From Rapana venosa (lineage: Eukaryota > Mollusca > Gastropoda > Neogastropoda > Muricidae): a stretch of 64,000 bases of DNA. Within the stretch, counting starts at the first letter, position 1; each line of letters starts with the position of its first letter. The DNA is taken from positions 3,212,717-3,276,716 of the forward strand of contig CM054155.1 in the NCBI GenBank assembly GCA_028751875.1. The letters run 5' to 3'. A program made the translations under genes and the position numbers. This document shows, piece after piece, positions 1-12,047 of the stretch. The notes below the pieces were generated by a model. It did no database searches. It was not told the DNA's origin and saw nothing but the letters and a program-made list of their open reading frames with translations.

Positions 1-1070
1 TTGGCGAATGTATAATACTTGTAAAAAAAAACCACCCAACTAATTCATTAGAAAATACATAAAACCCCCACACAAAACCCCCAAAACGAATCCAAAACAT
101 TTCAAGCGTCTTCCTCTAAAGGATGGAAATTCATTGGCCCCAATTGTATATTTCGCCATGTGTTGTGTAAATGGTAAGGGAGGGGGAGGGTTTTCCAGTT
201 CATTTAAAGTAATACTACTGCTATATAGCAGTTGTTCGATTATTTTCTTCCATATTTAAAGGTTTTCACCAACTGTTCATGTGAAGTCAATCACTTTCTT
301 AATATGTTGTTGATCACTGTTATCTTATTTCTTCTCTGCTCAAGCATTAGGTGTCAAAAGTTCAATGTTTATGTGAGCAGTGTCATGGTAATCTGACAAT
401 AGATGGTTACCATTGTTGTGGTCGTTGCTGATAATGATAATACTGGTGATGATGATGATAGGTCTTCGTGCCTGTATCACTGTGTTTGGATGCACTCCAA
501 CGAGGGAGAGGAAAGCAACACCAACAGAGAGGACACAGGGATACTACCCTACAGCTAAAGCCAGCCAACACAAACGGGGAAAAACCAACTGATGATAACA
601 GCAGCAACAGCAGCAGCAGCCTCCCCAGCCCAAAGCTGACAGCAACAATAAACCACCCCCACTCCACCACCCCTCTACAGCACCACCTACACCCACTGCA
701 GACTACGTCCCCTACCACAAACATCAACACGCGTGCAGCAAAGAAAGAAAAGAAAACCCACAAAACCCCCAACACTCTCACCATCATCTGCACCAACATC
801 TAACCACCCCCTGCCAAGACCGCCCCCGGACAGAACCAGCGCTAACAGCAGATGGGTGGGAGACTCCTGCAGTGGCCCCGGGGTGGGGCCGGGTATCGGG
901 TGGGGGTGAAGGGGTGCTGGCAGAAAGCGATCCCGGCCTGCAGAGGACGGAGGGACCGGGGCTGTGGCGCCTCCCCCCTAGGGGCCGGGTACGGCCGCTG
1001 GCTGGCAATGACGCTATAAATCCTCTCCACCCGGCCCTGTCCACCCAGCGTGGTTCGGCTTGTCACCGAC
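1..1070. other. Unresolved single-copy-looking sequence
   Basis: No recognisable gene or repeat. Open frames of 111 and 130 codons overlap on opposite strands at about 407-803. Both are low-complexity (Gln/Asn/Ser/Thr-rich on plus, Leu/Val/Cys-rich on minus) and neither resembles a protein family I know. From about 810 to 1050 the base composition is more GC-rich. Confidence 0.4.
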
Positions 1071-1076
1071 TGTTCT

Positions 1077-1096
1077 GGTGTGTGTGTGTGTGTGTG

Positions 1097-1130
<34 letters not shown>

Positions 1131-1163
1131 GTGCGTGCGTGTGTGTGTGCGTGCGTGTGTGTG

Positions 1164-1212
<49 letters not shown>

Positions 1213-1215
1213 GTG

Positions 1216-1256
<41 letters not shown>

Positions 1257-1268
1257 AATAGTGCGTGC

Positions 1269-1309
<41 letters not shown>

Positions 1310-1466
1310 AACGTGTGTGAATAGTGCGTGCGTGCATATGTGTGTGTGTGTGTGTGTGTGTAGGGGGGGTGGGGGTGAACAGTGTGTGTGTGGGGGGGTG
1401 GGGGGGAGGGGACAGTGTGTGTGTGTGCGCGCGTGTGTGCGCGCGCGTGTTTTGTGTGTGTGAATT
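1077..1466. repeat. (TG)n compound microsatellite
   Basis: About 390 bases of imperfect (TG)n with interspersed CG steps, two near-copies of a GTGTGAATAGTGCGTGCGTG segment (about 1253 and 1316) and G-rich patches. It creates long Cys/Val frames on plus and His/Thr frames on minus that are not coding. Confidence 0.95.
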
Positions 1467-1637
1467 TTGCAGTGTATTTTGTTGTTGTTTTGTTGTTGTT
1501 GTTTTTTTATAAACGGGTCTATTCTTCTGTTGTGGGTTGTTGTTATGATGTTGTACGTAAATATGCTGATGATGAAGTTATTTTTGTTCCTAGATAGATG
1601 GGTTGATTAAAAATGAAAAAAAGCAAATGCGTTGCTT

Positions 1638-1682
1638 ATCCATTGTACCATATGGAAATAAATATTTGACTTTGAATTTAAC
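1638..1682 (+). mobile_element. Retroposon 3' end ending in TTTGACTTTGA
   Basis: The stretch TGCTTATCCATTGTACCAT followed by GGAAATAAATATTTGACTTTGA is repeated in a diverged form at 14873-14916. I read this as a 5'-truncated 3' end of the same SINE or LINE family. It is followed at once by a C-rich/CA microsatellite. Confidence 0.5.
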
Positions 1683-1783
1683 TTACACACACGCGCACCC
1701 CCCCCCCCCCCCCCCCACACACACACAAACTCACCCCCCCCCCCCCACACACACACACACACTCACACACACACACACACACA

Positions 1784-1824
<41 letters not shown>

Positions 1825-1837
1825 CACACACACACAG
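1683..1837. repeat. Poly(C) and (CA)n tract
   Basis: Two runs of C (about 1699-1715 and 1735-1746) embedded in (CA)n. The following 1838-2237 contains no recognisable gene or repeat. Confidence 0.95.
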
Positions 1838-2237
1838 TAATCACGATTTAACGATTAATAAAAAGTAATCATTTCAGTCAAATTTCTCCAAATAAAACAA
1901 TAATTTAAAAAAACCGGCGCGCACACACACGGATGCAAGCGTGGGTACAGCAGTACAGTAATGTGCAGCTGGTGGTTTCTTTCTGCGTGTTCCTCATGAC
2001 AGCAGCACCGCAGTGTAATGACAAGGGGAAGTGGTGAGGACTTTGAAATGAGAGGGACAGAGAAGGAACGCAGCAGCACTAACAACACAAATCATCAGTC
2101 ACTCCTTAAATAACAGAGAAGAAGAGGAACAAAAAGCAACCAACCAACCACCCCTCCAAAATGTTGGTTTTGATCTGTTCAGGGTTTGGGCGAAAGCAGA
2201 ACCTACCTCCTCACAGAAGGGGGTAGATGGGGAGGTA

Positions 2238-2480
2238 GGTAGGTGGTCCGTGGCTAACCGCTTTGTTCTGACAAAGTGAATTGATGTCTTCGGACCCGAT
2301 AGACCGGGGTTCGTATCCAGGGGCCTGTAGTGTGTGATACAGAGCAGTGGACAGAGTGACCATAGTGACCTCTCGAACTGGTCACAGAGATGTTTTCATA
2401 CACTGCCCTGTGTCATTGTGGTGATCACTGTAAACATCATTCGCTTTTAAGTCAGTGTATTGGAGGTAGTTAATGTGTCT
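2238..2480 (+). mobile_element. tRNA-headed SINE, single copy in window
   Basis: The 5' part resembles a tRNA with pol III boxes: an A-box-like TCCGTGGCTAACCGC and a good B box GGTTCGTATCC at about 2308. The body runs on for about 170 bases to the poly(C) at 2495. No second copy in the window, so the 3' end is uncertain. It does not share the GGATGAGAC core of the other SINEs here. Confidence 0.5.
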
Positions 2481-2494
2481 GTTTTAGGCTAAAT

Positions 2495-2498
2495 GATG

Positions 2499-2529
<31 letters not shown>

Positions 2530-2775
2530 ACACTCTTAAACAAATACATAGATCAAAATGATGGCTGGAAATGCTTGGAGGAGGAGGAAAGAAGAAAGAG
2601 GACGAGGAAAAGAAGGGGGAGAAGAAGGAAAAGGAGGAGGAGAAAGAGGAGGAGAACAAAGCGGGAGTGTTAAAAAAAAACCCACAAGACATACGAATAC
2701 ATAGATCACATACACGCATGCACATATGTACATTATATGCAACCTCTCTTCCCCCCCCCCCCCCCCCCCTTCTCT
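2495..2775. repeat. Poly(C)/(CA)n, purine tract, poly(C)
   Basis: Poly(C) with (CA)n at 2496-2532, a GA/GAA-rich purine tract at about 2578-2668, and another poly(C) at 2749-2769. Frames across it are low-complexity Lys/Glu or Ser/Phe runs and are not genes. Confidence 0.9.
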
Positions 2776-2894
2776 CTCCGCCTAAAAAGTCAGATTACGC
2801 ACAACGGTAATCAGTTGTCAAATAAAACAACTATATAATGTAATAATTACAATAATAATGATTTATTGTCATTATTATTATTTTATTATAATAA

Positions 2895-2918
2895 TGATAA
2901 TAATGATGATGATGACGT

Positions 2919-2987
<69 letters not shown>

Positions 2988-2990
2988 AAA
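2895..2990. repeat. Trinucleotide array (GAT)(TAC)(TGC)
   Basis: Consecutive blocks of GAT, about 17 TAC units, and TGC. The flanks are AT-rich. It lies about 90 bases from the 3' target-site repeat of the RTE-type LINE. Confidence 0.9.
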
Positions 2991-3075
2991 TGATGATAAT
3001 GATAATAGTAATTCTACAACACTGTGTTTGCTGTTGTTGTATTTTTTCTCGTTACTTTATGAACAATCAAATTTT

Positions 3076-3088
3076 CACCACATGTAAA
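3076..3088. repeat. Target-site duplication, 3' side of RTE-type LINE
   Basis: CACCACATGTAAA at 3076-3088 matches CACCACGTGTAAA at 5893-5905 in 12 of 13 positions. The two copies sit exactly at the outer ends of the LINE homology, one at the 3' terminus and the other where the inverted endonuclease segment stops, as expected for target-primed reverse transcription. Confidence 0.8.
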
Positions 3089-3096
3089 CGCCACCG

Positions 3097-4617
3097 TCAC
3101 CGCCACCGATCCTTCAGATTCCGAATCCTTTGGGGCGCCTTCGAAGCTTTGTCAACCACCTTTCTCCAGTCCTCTCGTCTCTTAGCCACCCTCAGGGTGT
3201 CTCTCAGCTCCATGTCTGTCCACTCTTGAATGTTGTCCTCCCATCTCTTCCTTTGTCTGCCTCTTCTTCTTCCTCCTCTCACTGTGCCTTGTAGGATTGT
3301 TTTAGCAAGACCAGAGGAGCGTGTGACATGACCAAACCACTTCAGTTTTCGTTGTCTGACGAGTGTTTGAAGGTCTGTATAGGGCCCGATTTCATTGCGG
3401 ATGTGTCTCTTGACTTCTTCATTCGTGATGTGGTTTTTGTACGAGATGCCTACGAGTCTTCGGAAGCACCTCATTTCTACAGCTCTTATTCTTCTCTCTA
3501 AGTCCGCTGTGAGGGTCCATGATTCACATGCATATAAGAAAATTGACATGACCAGAGAGAGCATCAGTTTGATTTTGGAACTGATGGCGATTTTTCTGTT
3601 GCTCCAGATGGGTTTGAGCTTGGTCATTGCGCTGTGGTCTGGGCAAGTCTTGACAGTGTTTCTGGTTTTGATCCCTCGTCTGTCACGATAGATCCCAGAT
3701 ATTTGAATCTGTGAACATTTTCAAGCTTCTGGTCTTTGATTTTGATTTCTGATGTGAAGTTGCTGTTTGTCATCACTTTTATTTTTTCCCCGCTGATTTC
3801 CATTAGATGATTTTCTTCTATGCGGTTCACCAAGTCTGTTAGTTCTTGCTCGTGACCAGCTAATCCGTCAATATCATCAGCGAAGCGCAAGTTTGTGATT
3901 GTTCGCCCTGCAATACTCACTGTTCCTTCATGTTCTTCTAGTGCTTCTTCCATGATTCTCTCAAGAAATAGATTGAAGAGAGTAGGGGAGAGCAGGCAGC
4001 TCTGGCGCACACCGACCGTCGTCCGAAACCAATCATCTATGTTGTTGTTGTGAAACACTGTACTTGTTGCATTCTCATAGAGGCTCTGTACGACTTTGAT
4101 TAGGTTGGCATTGATGTTGTAGAGGTTCATAGTTGCCCACAGTGCAGCGTGCCAAACTCTGTCGAATGCTTTCTTAAAATCGATAAAGACATGGTAGAGG
4201 TCCTGTTGATGCTGGGGATATTTTTCCATTATGAGTCTTATGTTGAAGATCTGCTCTGTTGTACTGCGTCCAGGTCTGAAACCAGCTTGTTCTTCTGCGA
4301 TGATTCTTTCAGCCTGTGGTTTGAGCCTGTTCAGTAAGATCTTCAGCATCACTTTGCTTGGGTGACTGATGAGACTAATGGTGCGGTAGTTCTGGCATTG
4401 TTGGAGGTTGCATTTTTAAGCAAGTGTTATTATAAGGGATCGTGTCCACGCTTTTGGCCATACTCCAGTCTGCCAGATCTTGTTGCAGATTCGATGGAGT
4501 ACGTCTATACATGGATCACCTTCTGCTTGCACCATTTCAGCTGGGACATTATCAACACCTGCAGATTTTCCCGGTTTTGGGGATGAGACTGCTTTTACAA
4601 CTTCCTCTCTCAGTATT
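3097..4617 (-). pseudogene. RTE-type reverse transcriptase and C-terminal domain (broken)
   Basis: The reading starts near 4617 with ILREEV, then PGKSAGVDNVPAEM and QNYRTISLISHPSK. It continues through AEEQAGFRPGRSTTEQIFN, the FIDFKKAFDRVWH block, VGVRQSCLLSPTLFN and the catalytic RFADDIDG box. The C-terminal part has KYLGSIVTDEGSKPE, SIFLYACESWTLTADLERR and GRRRGRQRKRWEDNI. Defects: an in-frame TAA before the QCQNYRT block, Ser in place of the usual Gly in RQGCLLSP, a short deletion before MEISGEK, and a one-base frameshift at about 3625 that splits palm from thumb/C-terminus. It cannot make a full enzyme. It copied LINE RNA into DNA in the ancestral element. Confidence 0.88.
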
Positions 4618-4738
4618 TTTGGTTGTTGTTGGTGGTGGTGGTGGGGTTTTTTTAAGTTTTTTTTTTAGAGCATGGTGTAAAAAAGCCCTGAGCTTATCCA
4701 TTTACTCTCAATAAAAAGTTCGAGTTCGAGTTCGAGTT
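4618..4738 (+). mobile_element. Orphan retroposon 3' end with (TTCGAG)n tail
   Basis: Contains GTAAAAAAGCCCTGAGCTTATCC followed by CTCAATAAAAAGTTCGAG and three to four TTCGAG units. The same type of end, with different tails, is seen at 10296-10362 (TTCGAG), 16025-16110, 16290-16368 (ATTC) and perhaps 49165-49225 (ATT). It is 5' truncated and inserted inside the minus-strand RTE-type LINE, joined directly to the next LINE end. Confidence 0.65.
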
Positions 4739-5198
<460 letters not shown>

Positions 5199-5702
5199 AA
5201 ACTACATGATGATGTTTCAGATAACGGTGGGACATTGAGCACTTCAGAATCTCCAGTTGCTTCATGTGAGTGTAACTCGTCACAATATTCCGTCCATCTG
5301 TTCATTATGTCTTCCTCTTCTGTCAAGCGCTTTCCCGCTTTATCTTGTATGGTGGATGTTCTTGATGATTTTGTTGCAGTTAGGTCTTTTACCAGTTCAT
5401 AGGTCTTCTTACTGTCATTTCTTTCCATGCTGGTTTCTATCTCCTCACATTTCTCTTCTATCCATTTTTCCATAGCATCTTTCATTCCTCTCTTCACCTT
5501 TTTGGTTGCTTCTTTATACTTTCTTGCCCCTTCTGCACTCTGCTTCTGACTCTTCAGTTCTCTGCGCTTATCACAAAGCTCTAGGACTTCCTCGGAAACC
5601 CATGGTTTCTTTATTATCCTCTTTCTTCCAAGGAGCTCTTTTCCTGCTTCATTGAAGGAGTCATTGAATGTGTCGATCATACTTTCCATTTCGATGTCTT
5701 TC
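5199..5702 (-). pseudogene. RTE-type LINE linker between endonuclease and RT
   Basis: Encodes IEMESMIDTFNDSFNEAGKE, KKPWVSEEVLELCDKRRELK, a Lys/Glu-rich helical stretch, YELVKDLTATKSS and MNRWTEYCDELHS. These are the usual landmarks between endonuclease and reverse transcriptase in RTE-group ORFs. The frame is open from the inversion junction at about 5702 down to the insertion at 5198, and continues in frame at 4617. Confidence 0.85.
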
Positions 5703-5704
5703 CA

Positions 5705-5892
5705 GATGCAGACATCGGCAGCGACCATGAGCTAGTAATGATGACATTCGCAGTACGCTTAAAGAAGAACAGAAAACAGGGAAGCTTTCGAATGAAGTTC
5801 AATCTAGATAAGCTGAAGGACCCAAACATATTAGAATCATTCCAAGCAAACATTGGCGGGACATTTGCACCCCTATTGGCACTGGAAGAAGA
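5705..5892 (+). pseudogene. Inverted endonuclease C-terminus of the RTE-type LINE
   Basis: On the plus strand, the residues IGSDHELVMMTFAVRLKK followed by FNLDKLKDPN and FAPLLALEE match the last part of an AP-like endonuclease, including the catalytic SDH motif. In an intact element this lies directly upstream of the linker at 5199-5702 and on the same strand. Here it is inverted, with its internal end outermost. It stops at the target-site duplication at 5893. Confidence 0.82.
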
Positions 5893-6158
5893 CACCACGT
5901 GTAAAATGCACAGTAAATGCAGGAAGGATTGCAGATGAATTGTAGACTCGGATGCACATTTCAGAAAGGGGTGGTCAAGTTGCACTGAGTCTTCCGCTAT
6001 TGTATCCGTTATGACTGTAGTTCAATTCCTCTTTCAGGACCACACTGAACAAGTCAGCTTGATGAATCAGCACAGCAGGCGTCCGTCACTACCGGGCCTC
6101 TGGCCCAGAGTGAAGCTGCGTCACTTGAGGGGTGATGGAAGAGGGACAGGGGCGGGGT
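5893..6158. other. 5' target-site repeat then unresolved flank
   Basis: 5893-5905 is the second target-site copy for the RTE-type LINE. Beyond it, to the poly(G) at 6159, nothing recognisable is seen. Confidence 0.6.
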
Positions 6159-6215
<57 letters not shown>

Positions 6216-6234
6216 GTAAATGGGTCAGGAGGAG
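6159..6234. repeat. 76-base poly(G) run
   Basis: An uninterrupted run of 76 G residues after GGCGGGGT. On the opposite strand it reads as poly-Pro, which is not a gene. It could form G-quadruplexes if real. Homopolymers this long are also prone to sequencing and assembly error, so the exact length is uncertain. Confidence 0.95.
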
Positions 6235-6261
6235 ACGAAGGGGAGGGGCAGAGAAAGATCA

Positions 6262-6605
6262 CAGAACTTCCTCTTCGTGGTGGAACGCTCATAGGACAGC
6301 AACTACTGTTGTCTGTCGTACCAGCGAAAATGCGTTGCGCTGCCGTTAAGCGCCTGACAAGTCAGGCCCAGCGATGGTGTGGGAGACAGTTGTTATTTTT
6401 TAGTCTTTTTGGAAAATGGCAGGAGAATGGATCAAGAAGAAAGAAAACAGACAAGAAGGGGGTGACAGGAAGAAAAGGAACAAGGCAGAAACAGAGAGAG
6501 GGATAGACAAGAAGGGGATTCCTTGCACAGACTTTCCAGAAGGTGGGGATGCTATTTATACTGACAGACCCCCGGCATCCCCATGGGGCAAAGAGACAGA
6601 AATGA
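6262..6605 (+). repeat. Dispersed repeat of unknown type, copy 1
   Basis: Homologous by eye to the reverse complement of 59400-59790 and partly to 22780-22972. Landmarks in order: GAAAATGCGTTGCGCTGCC, a GCGCCTGAC block, GGAGAATGGATCAAGAAG, a purine-rich segment, then TATACTGACAGACCCC and GGCATCCCC. No terminal inverted repeat, tRNA head or coding frame is evident. Identity between copies looks to be about 80 percent. Confidence 0.65.
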
Positions 6606-6674
6606 AAACAAACACTTGTATATTGGAAAACGGGCTGTGTCAGTCAGTATTATATCAATACATGAATGAATGAA

Positions 6675-6800
6675 TGGATAAATGTGTGTTTGTGCATGCT
6701 TGCATCCACGTGTGTGTATGTGCGTGTGTGCGCGCGAGCGCGTACGTGTGTGTTTCCATGTGTGTTTATGCGCGCGCGCGCGTGTGTGCACGCATTCCTG
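6675..6800. repeat. Imperfect (TG)n/(CG)n tract
   Basis: Alternating purine-pyrimidine sequence with (CG)n cores at about 6729-6738 and 6770-6783. The stretch 6801-7070 beyond it has no recognisable feature. Confidence 0.85.
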
Positions 6801-7071
6801 CTCGTAAGTGCATGTATGCATGCATACGAATGTGTGCAAGTTCATGGCATGCAAGTGTGGGTTCTTCACCCAGGCAAGCACGCAGCTGAACGTCAGCAAG
6901 CTTATCAGTCCACGACAAGAGCTGACAGGCGTGTTGTGCAGCATGCAGCCACAAGCTTAAACCCCACACAAGTGAAGACGTCACAGAGGTGAAGGGGACG
7001 ACCTGCATGCCAGACATAAACGTGCATGCGTGCGCCTGCCTGCAGGCAAATGCAGCACATGCAGCACACAA

Positions 7072-7320
<249 letters not shown>

Positions 7321-8165
7321 CAGGTGAAGAGACAGAGAGAGGTATAGCAGGGGGTTGTAATCTGGCAGCCATCTGTTGCTAACAGCCTGCCTGCAGGGCA
7401 AGGCAACAGGGCCTGCTGTGGAGCTGCAGCAACAGTCAGGACAACGTTGCACAACCCCACACTTTGCTTCAGGGGCCCAAGGAAGATGAAGAAGTTGACA
7501 CTCGGGTTCTGTGTGGTGCCATGCCACGCACACCTGTATCAACACACCATCAACATCATCACCATCGCCACAACACAGCGCAACACAACGGCAGATGAAA
7601 GAGATATAGGTGCAGAACTGACAGAAAGTAGGTGGGGGGGAGGGGGTAAAGAAAAGAAACGGAAGGGGAGAAAACCTAATGACGAGTTGACTCTCTCCCC
7701 TGTTTCCATCAGAAAGAAGATGAAGGTGAACGGGCTTTGCGGAAGGGGGAAATGGATTCAGAAGAAAGCAAGGAAGAAAGGAAGAAAGGAGGGGGAAATG
7801 AGGAAAGAACGCAAACTAGAGAAATACATGGACCAGGTCACTGCCTCGACAAGAAATGAAAAGATTATAAACAAGACAGGTTAAAGAAAAAAAGGAAAGG
7901 AGGAAGGGCAAAGGAAGTGTATGAAGAAAAGAAAAGAAAGTAAGAAGGAAGGAAGGAAGGAAGGAAAGACTGCTCGAAATCCAGCAAACTGAAGCCGTTA
8001 AGGAGCGACAGAAAATACAAAGGCAAGACAGAAGCCACATTGCCAGCCATCCAGCCAGTCAGTATGTTGAATGACATACAGCGAGAAACTCAGACAGTCA
8101 GAGAAGCAGTAAACAGAGAGACGGATCGATAGCTTAACAGCTAAACAGATCTGATATGATATAAT
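7321..8165. other. Unresolved, purine-rich stretch
   Basis: No recognisable gene. 7620-7975 is GA-rich and includes a short (GGAA)n at about 7947-7968. A 145-codon Lys-rich frame at 7447-7884 follows the purine bias and has no family features. Confidence 0.4.
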
Positions 8166-8169
8166 TTCT

Positions 8170-8322
<153 letters not shown>

Positions 8323-8849
8323 TATGTTTCATTCATGAAAACTGATCTTTTCAACTTAGAAACTTTCCAAAGGCAAGATTTTGTTTCTATCTTACGTCTG
8401 ATGATGATATTGTCATCAAATCTGTTGCAAAGTTTATTGCTGAAGCACAAAAACTACGACAATCACAGATGAACACCAATTAGTTTAATATTTTGAGACA
8501 TATTTTATTGCTGTAATCTCCAGAAAGAATACTTATAGACAATTTCACATATCATGATCTGGTTTGATTGTCGAATATATCATTCTATAATGTTGTCGTT
8601 ATTATTCTAGTTGTCTATTGTTTCCTGTGTATCCATGACATTACTTTGTGTTCTGTTTGTAGCTGAATTTACGCTAGAACTCACAGTCGTTTCCATTTAT
8701 TAATAGCTCTTCTTTTTATTACGTTATTTAAATTCATTATGTTTTTTCTCTTGCATTTATTTGCCTTCACACAAGAAACTCGCGTGTAACCCTCATTGTC
8801 TATAGACCACTTTGGGCAATGATAGTAAATTGTTCAAAGCGTCAACGCC

Positions 8850-8859
8850 TCTCTCTCTA

Positions 8860-8948
<89 letters not shown>

Positions 8949-9440
8949 GATCAACTGATCGATTGCTCAATTGATAAGGGAAGATAGAGATCAGAGGATG
9001 CACATAATTAGTTGACATTAGGAGGATGACGGCAACGAGAAGCACAAGAAAATAGAGGAGGGAAAAGGAGAAGAAAAAGGAGGAGAAAAAGGAGGAGGAG
9101 AAGAAGAAGAAGAGGAGGAGGATGAGTAAGAGGAGGAGGAGGAGAAGAAGAAGAAGAAGAAGACGAAGAAGAAGAAGGAAGAAAAAGAAAGAGGAGAAGA
9201 CGAAGGAGGGAAGTGGGGATAAGAAGGGGCAAGAGGAGGAGGAGGACGTGGTGGATAAAGAGGAAAATGAGAAGACGAAGGAGGAGGAGGAGAAGATGGG
9301 GAAGGAGAGACAGCCCTCATTCCAGGTCCTGTGGATTCCCTGTAGAGCCATAATACACACTTCCTCCCATGACATGACACCCGTCTGTTGATTCCGCAAT
9401 AATAATACTCTCTCTCTCTCGCTCTCCCTCTCTCTCTCCA
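8850..9440. repeat. (TC)n and polypurine (GAA/GGA) tracts
   Basis: (TC)n at 8850-8949, then a strongly purine-biased stretch at about 9041-9310 built from GAA and GGA steps, and short (TC)n at 9406-9440. The 286-codon minus frame across this region is pure composition effect (Ser/Leu/Phe and Arg/Glu runs). Confidence 0.93.
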
Positions 9441-9499
9441 TCCTCCAAAATATAAGTATTATCTCCCCTCGTTCGTATGTTTGCTGGTGCAGGCGTGCA

Positions 9500-9631
9500 T
9501 GTATGCTCGCGCGCGTGAATAAGCATGCGTACATGTGTGTGTGTGTGTGCGCGCGTACATGTGTGTGTGTGTGCGCGCGCGCGTGTATGTATGTATGTGT
9601 GTGTGCGCGCGTGTGTGTGTGTGCGCACGCG

Positions 9632-9688
<57 letters not shown>

Positions 9689-9705
9689 TCTCTCTCTCCC
9701 CATGC
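9500..9705. repeat. (TG)n/(CG)n/(TC)n compound microsatellite
   Basis: Alternating blocks of TG and CG from about 9530, ending in (TC)n at 9637-9690. 9706-10290, beyond it, holds no recognisable gene. Confidence 0.93.
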
Positions 9706-10295
9706 CTCTCTCCCCACCCCAAGTACCCTACCGTTAGCTTTTTGCCTCCCACCCAGGACGATTTGTACGGATGTCTAAACACGATGCTCCCAGATAAGCG
9801 GGTGGCGAGACATGCAGAAAGCTTTTTCAGCGCGGAGCTTGTCTGTGTTTATCGGTAGTGGGGTAGGACTGGGGTACAGGCCGGGTTTCTGTGGGTACAG
9901 GGCAGAGGCAGGGGGCTGGCTGTCTCAGAGCGAGCTCTGTGTGTCTGGGGGACAATGCAAACAAACAGCGATAGAGAAGACAGCCCTGCGATACGCTCCT
10001 TATACTTTTTCACCACCGCTAAGCTAAGCTGGTTGTCTGGCATAAAATAGCAGTCACTTCTTTGTTTCCGCATAGTAGGTATGGGCATAAAATGATTTGA
10101 GATTGGGCTGGTTTGTAGAACTTGCTATCTCTGCCTGTGTGTATCTCTGTCTCCCTCTTTTCTCCTCCCCCCACCCCCCTCCCCACCTCTCTCTCTCATT
10201 GTTATCCTGTCATATTATTGTAGCTGACTTTTTGTAATACAGTAACATTTTGTCGTTACTATTGCTTTTACCCCTACCAAAATACTAGCAGTTCG

Positions 10296-10362
10296 GCAAA
10301 CCCCTTCATGTATGGGCCAATGGCCTTTTGTGAATAAATCATTCGAGTTCGAGTTCAAGTTC
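10296..10362 (+). mobile_element. Orphan retroposon 3' end, (TTCGAG)n tail
   Basis: TATGGGCCAATGGCC followed by GTGAATAAATCATTCGAG and further TTCGAG-like units. The tail is the same as that of 4618-4738. Only the last 60-70 bases are recognisable. Confidence 0.5.
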
Positions 10363-10377
10363 TCTCTTCTCTCGTGT

Positions 10378-10670
10378 TATTGTATCTATTCTTTTATTTC
10401 GAGGATAATGGAATAAGGACTCTTGTGGTTTTTTTGGTTTTACATCTAATTCCTGTGTGCATGTGGTTTTGTAAATTCTGTCATCGGTCCCCATAGATAC
10501 ACAATGGCCCATTCTTTCGAGAGGTGGAAGTAGCTTTTACGTCTGCGCAACATGTTCTGCATGCGTTCACAAACGGACATAGATTTATTCTCTCATCCGA
10601 AGGACTTACCGGGGAGTGGAGTGGGCAGTGATGTTAACTCCAGGGGAAAATTCCCTTGAACCTCCCGGAA
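10378..10670 (-). mobile_element. SINE family B (diverged), minus strand
   Basis: Read on the minus strand it has the family core (CCGAAGGAC region at about 10595), the GCAACATGTTCTGCATGCGTTC block, and the 3' end CATTATCCTCGAAATAAAAG. Compare 17166-17420 and 60294-60582. It is old, with many substitutions. The tRNA-like head is truncated or unrecognisable. Confidence 0.75.
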
Positions 10671-10736
10671 AGTCTCAGTGATGGCTGGAACCCAGGCTAT
10701 CAGATCACGCGCGCATGTGTGTGTATTGTTTGTGCA

Positions 10737-10830
10737 TGTATGTATGTATGTATGTATGTATGTATGTATGTATGTATGTATGTATGTATGTATGTATGTA
10801 TGTATGTATGTATGTATGCATGTGTGCATG
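10737..10830. repeat. (GTAT)n microsatellite
   Basis: About 20 GTAT units directly upstream of a SINE head. Confidence 0.97.
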
Positions 10831-10854
10831 TCTGTATGTATCTCTCTGTGTGGT

Positions 10855-10992
10855 AAATCGGTGGTCTAGAGGTAAAGCGCCTGCCTACAAAGCAAAAAGC
10901 CCGGGTCGGAAGTGTGTGGTGGTTTGATCCCTGTTTGAGCCCGAAACTTTTCCCCCTTCCATTAGACCATGAGTGGTGGTCTGGGTGCTAGA

Positions 10993-11024
<32 letters not shown>

Positions 11025-11150
11025 GTGTTACACAAAATTAGTTAGCGCACGTAAAAGAACCCACGGCAACAAGGGAGTTGTCCCTGGCAAAATTCTGTAG
11101 AAAAAAGCCTCTCTGATAGGAAAACAAGTACAGTTGCAGACAGGAAAAAA
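10855..11150 (+). mobile_element. SINE family A, plus strand
   Basis: tRNA-like head with an A box at GGTCTAGAGGTAAAGCGCC and a B box GGTTTGATCCC near 10920. It is followed by TTAGACCATGAGTGGTGG, the shared core CGGATGAGAC...AAACCGAGGTCC, and the AAAGAACCCACGGCAAC and CTCTGATAGG blocks. It ends in an A-rich stretch and lacks the last part of the 3' region seen in the copy at 37640-38026. Confidence 0.88.
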
Positions 11151-11343
11151 ACAAATAATGGGTGTCCCTTGCTTTAGAAGTCTACATAATTATGGATTTA
11201 GGGAAAACAAAACTGCTCATTATGAGTAATTCATGTTTTACGATTTTTGCGCCATCTTATTTTCTGATTTTTTCCCCCAGTTGAGCATTGTAATTCTATT
11301 GAAAACAGAAGGATGTTTCCAAACGAAGTAAAAGCTCATCATA

Positions 11344-11972
11344 TTTCAAGCCCTTACCTGCCGCCATGGCGCAGTGGTTAGCGCCTTGAGTTAAGGACTG
11401 GAAGGTCGTGGGTTCCAATTCCGCAAGAGTCATAGGGATTTTTTTTTTTTTTTTTTTTTACTCCGGCAGGCTCCTACCCAGAGTGAGTGTGCTGTGGGAT
11501 CATTGGGAAGACTGAAACCACGCAGTCGAGCTTCATCCACTTTAGGGATGCGAGTTTGAGAGTGTTGCCCAAATTACTTGATCAACACTGCAGGTGTCTG
11601 TATCTCTCGGACCCGGTTGACGCCGTTTTCTGTGCCCCAACAGCAAACAAAACAGAAAAAGAAATTCTTTTGTGCCAGTAATCATCCGAATTCTAAATTC
11701 ACAATGACACTGACTACCTAGTTTTTACATTTCTCGAATTACTTGCCTGACTGTCATTGCTATGAGTGTAGTCAATACATGTGTGTGTGTATAAAAGAAG
11801 TCTCTGTCTCCTTGGTCAATTGTCTTTAAAACATTGTATTCATACATCGTTGTATGTGCATGGGTGTGCGTGGGTGTGTTCGCACGCGCACACACATGCG
11901 TATGTGCGTGCGTAAATAATAAGTTTATATGTCTTTCTAGTCAATGGTTTTTATAACATTGTGTTCCCAATT

Positions 11973-12047
<75 letters not shown>

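Noticed and set aside
1561..1597. KYADDEVIFVP, resembling an RT catalytic box
   Set aside because: Only eleven residues fit, the upstream frame is (TG)n read-through, and no other RT motif is nearby. Treated as chance.
8857..9717. 286-codon minus frame
   Set aside because: Made of (TC)n, (GAA)n and (CA)n translation; no unique sequence of useful length.
10855..10935. Possible genuine tRNA genes at SINE heads (also 11360, 13260, 26100, 35690, 60085)
   Set aside because: All continue into SINE bodies, cloverleaf pairing is incomplete, and no acceptor-stem closure or oligo-T terminator follows position 73.
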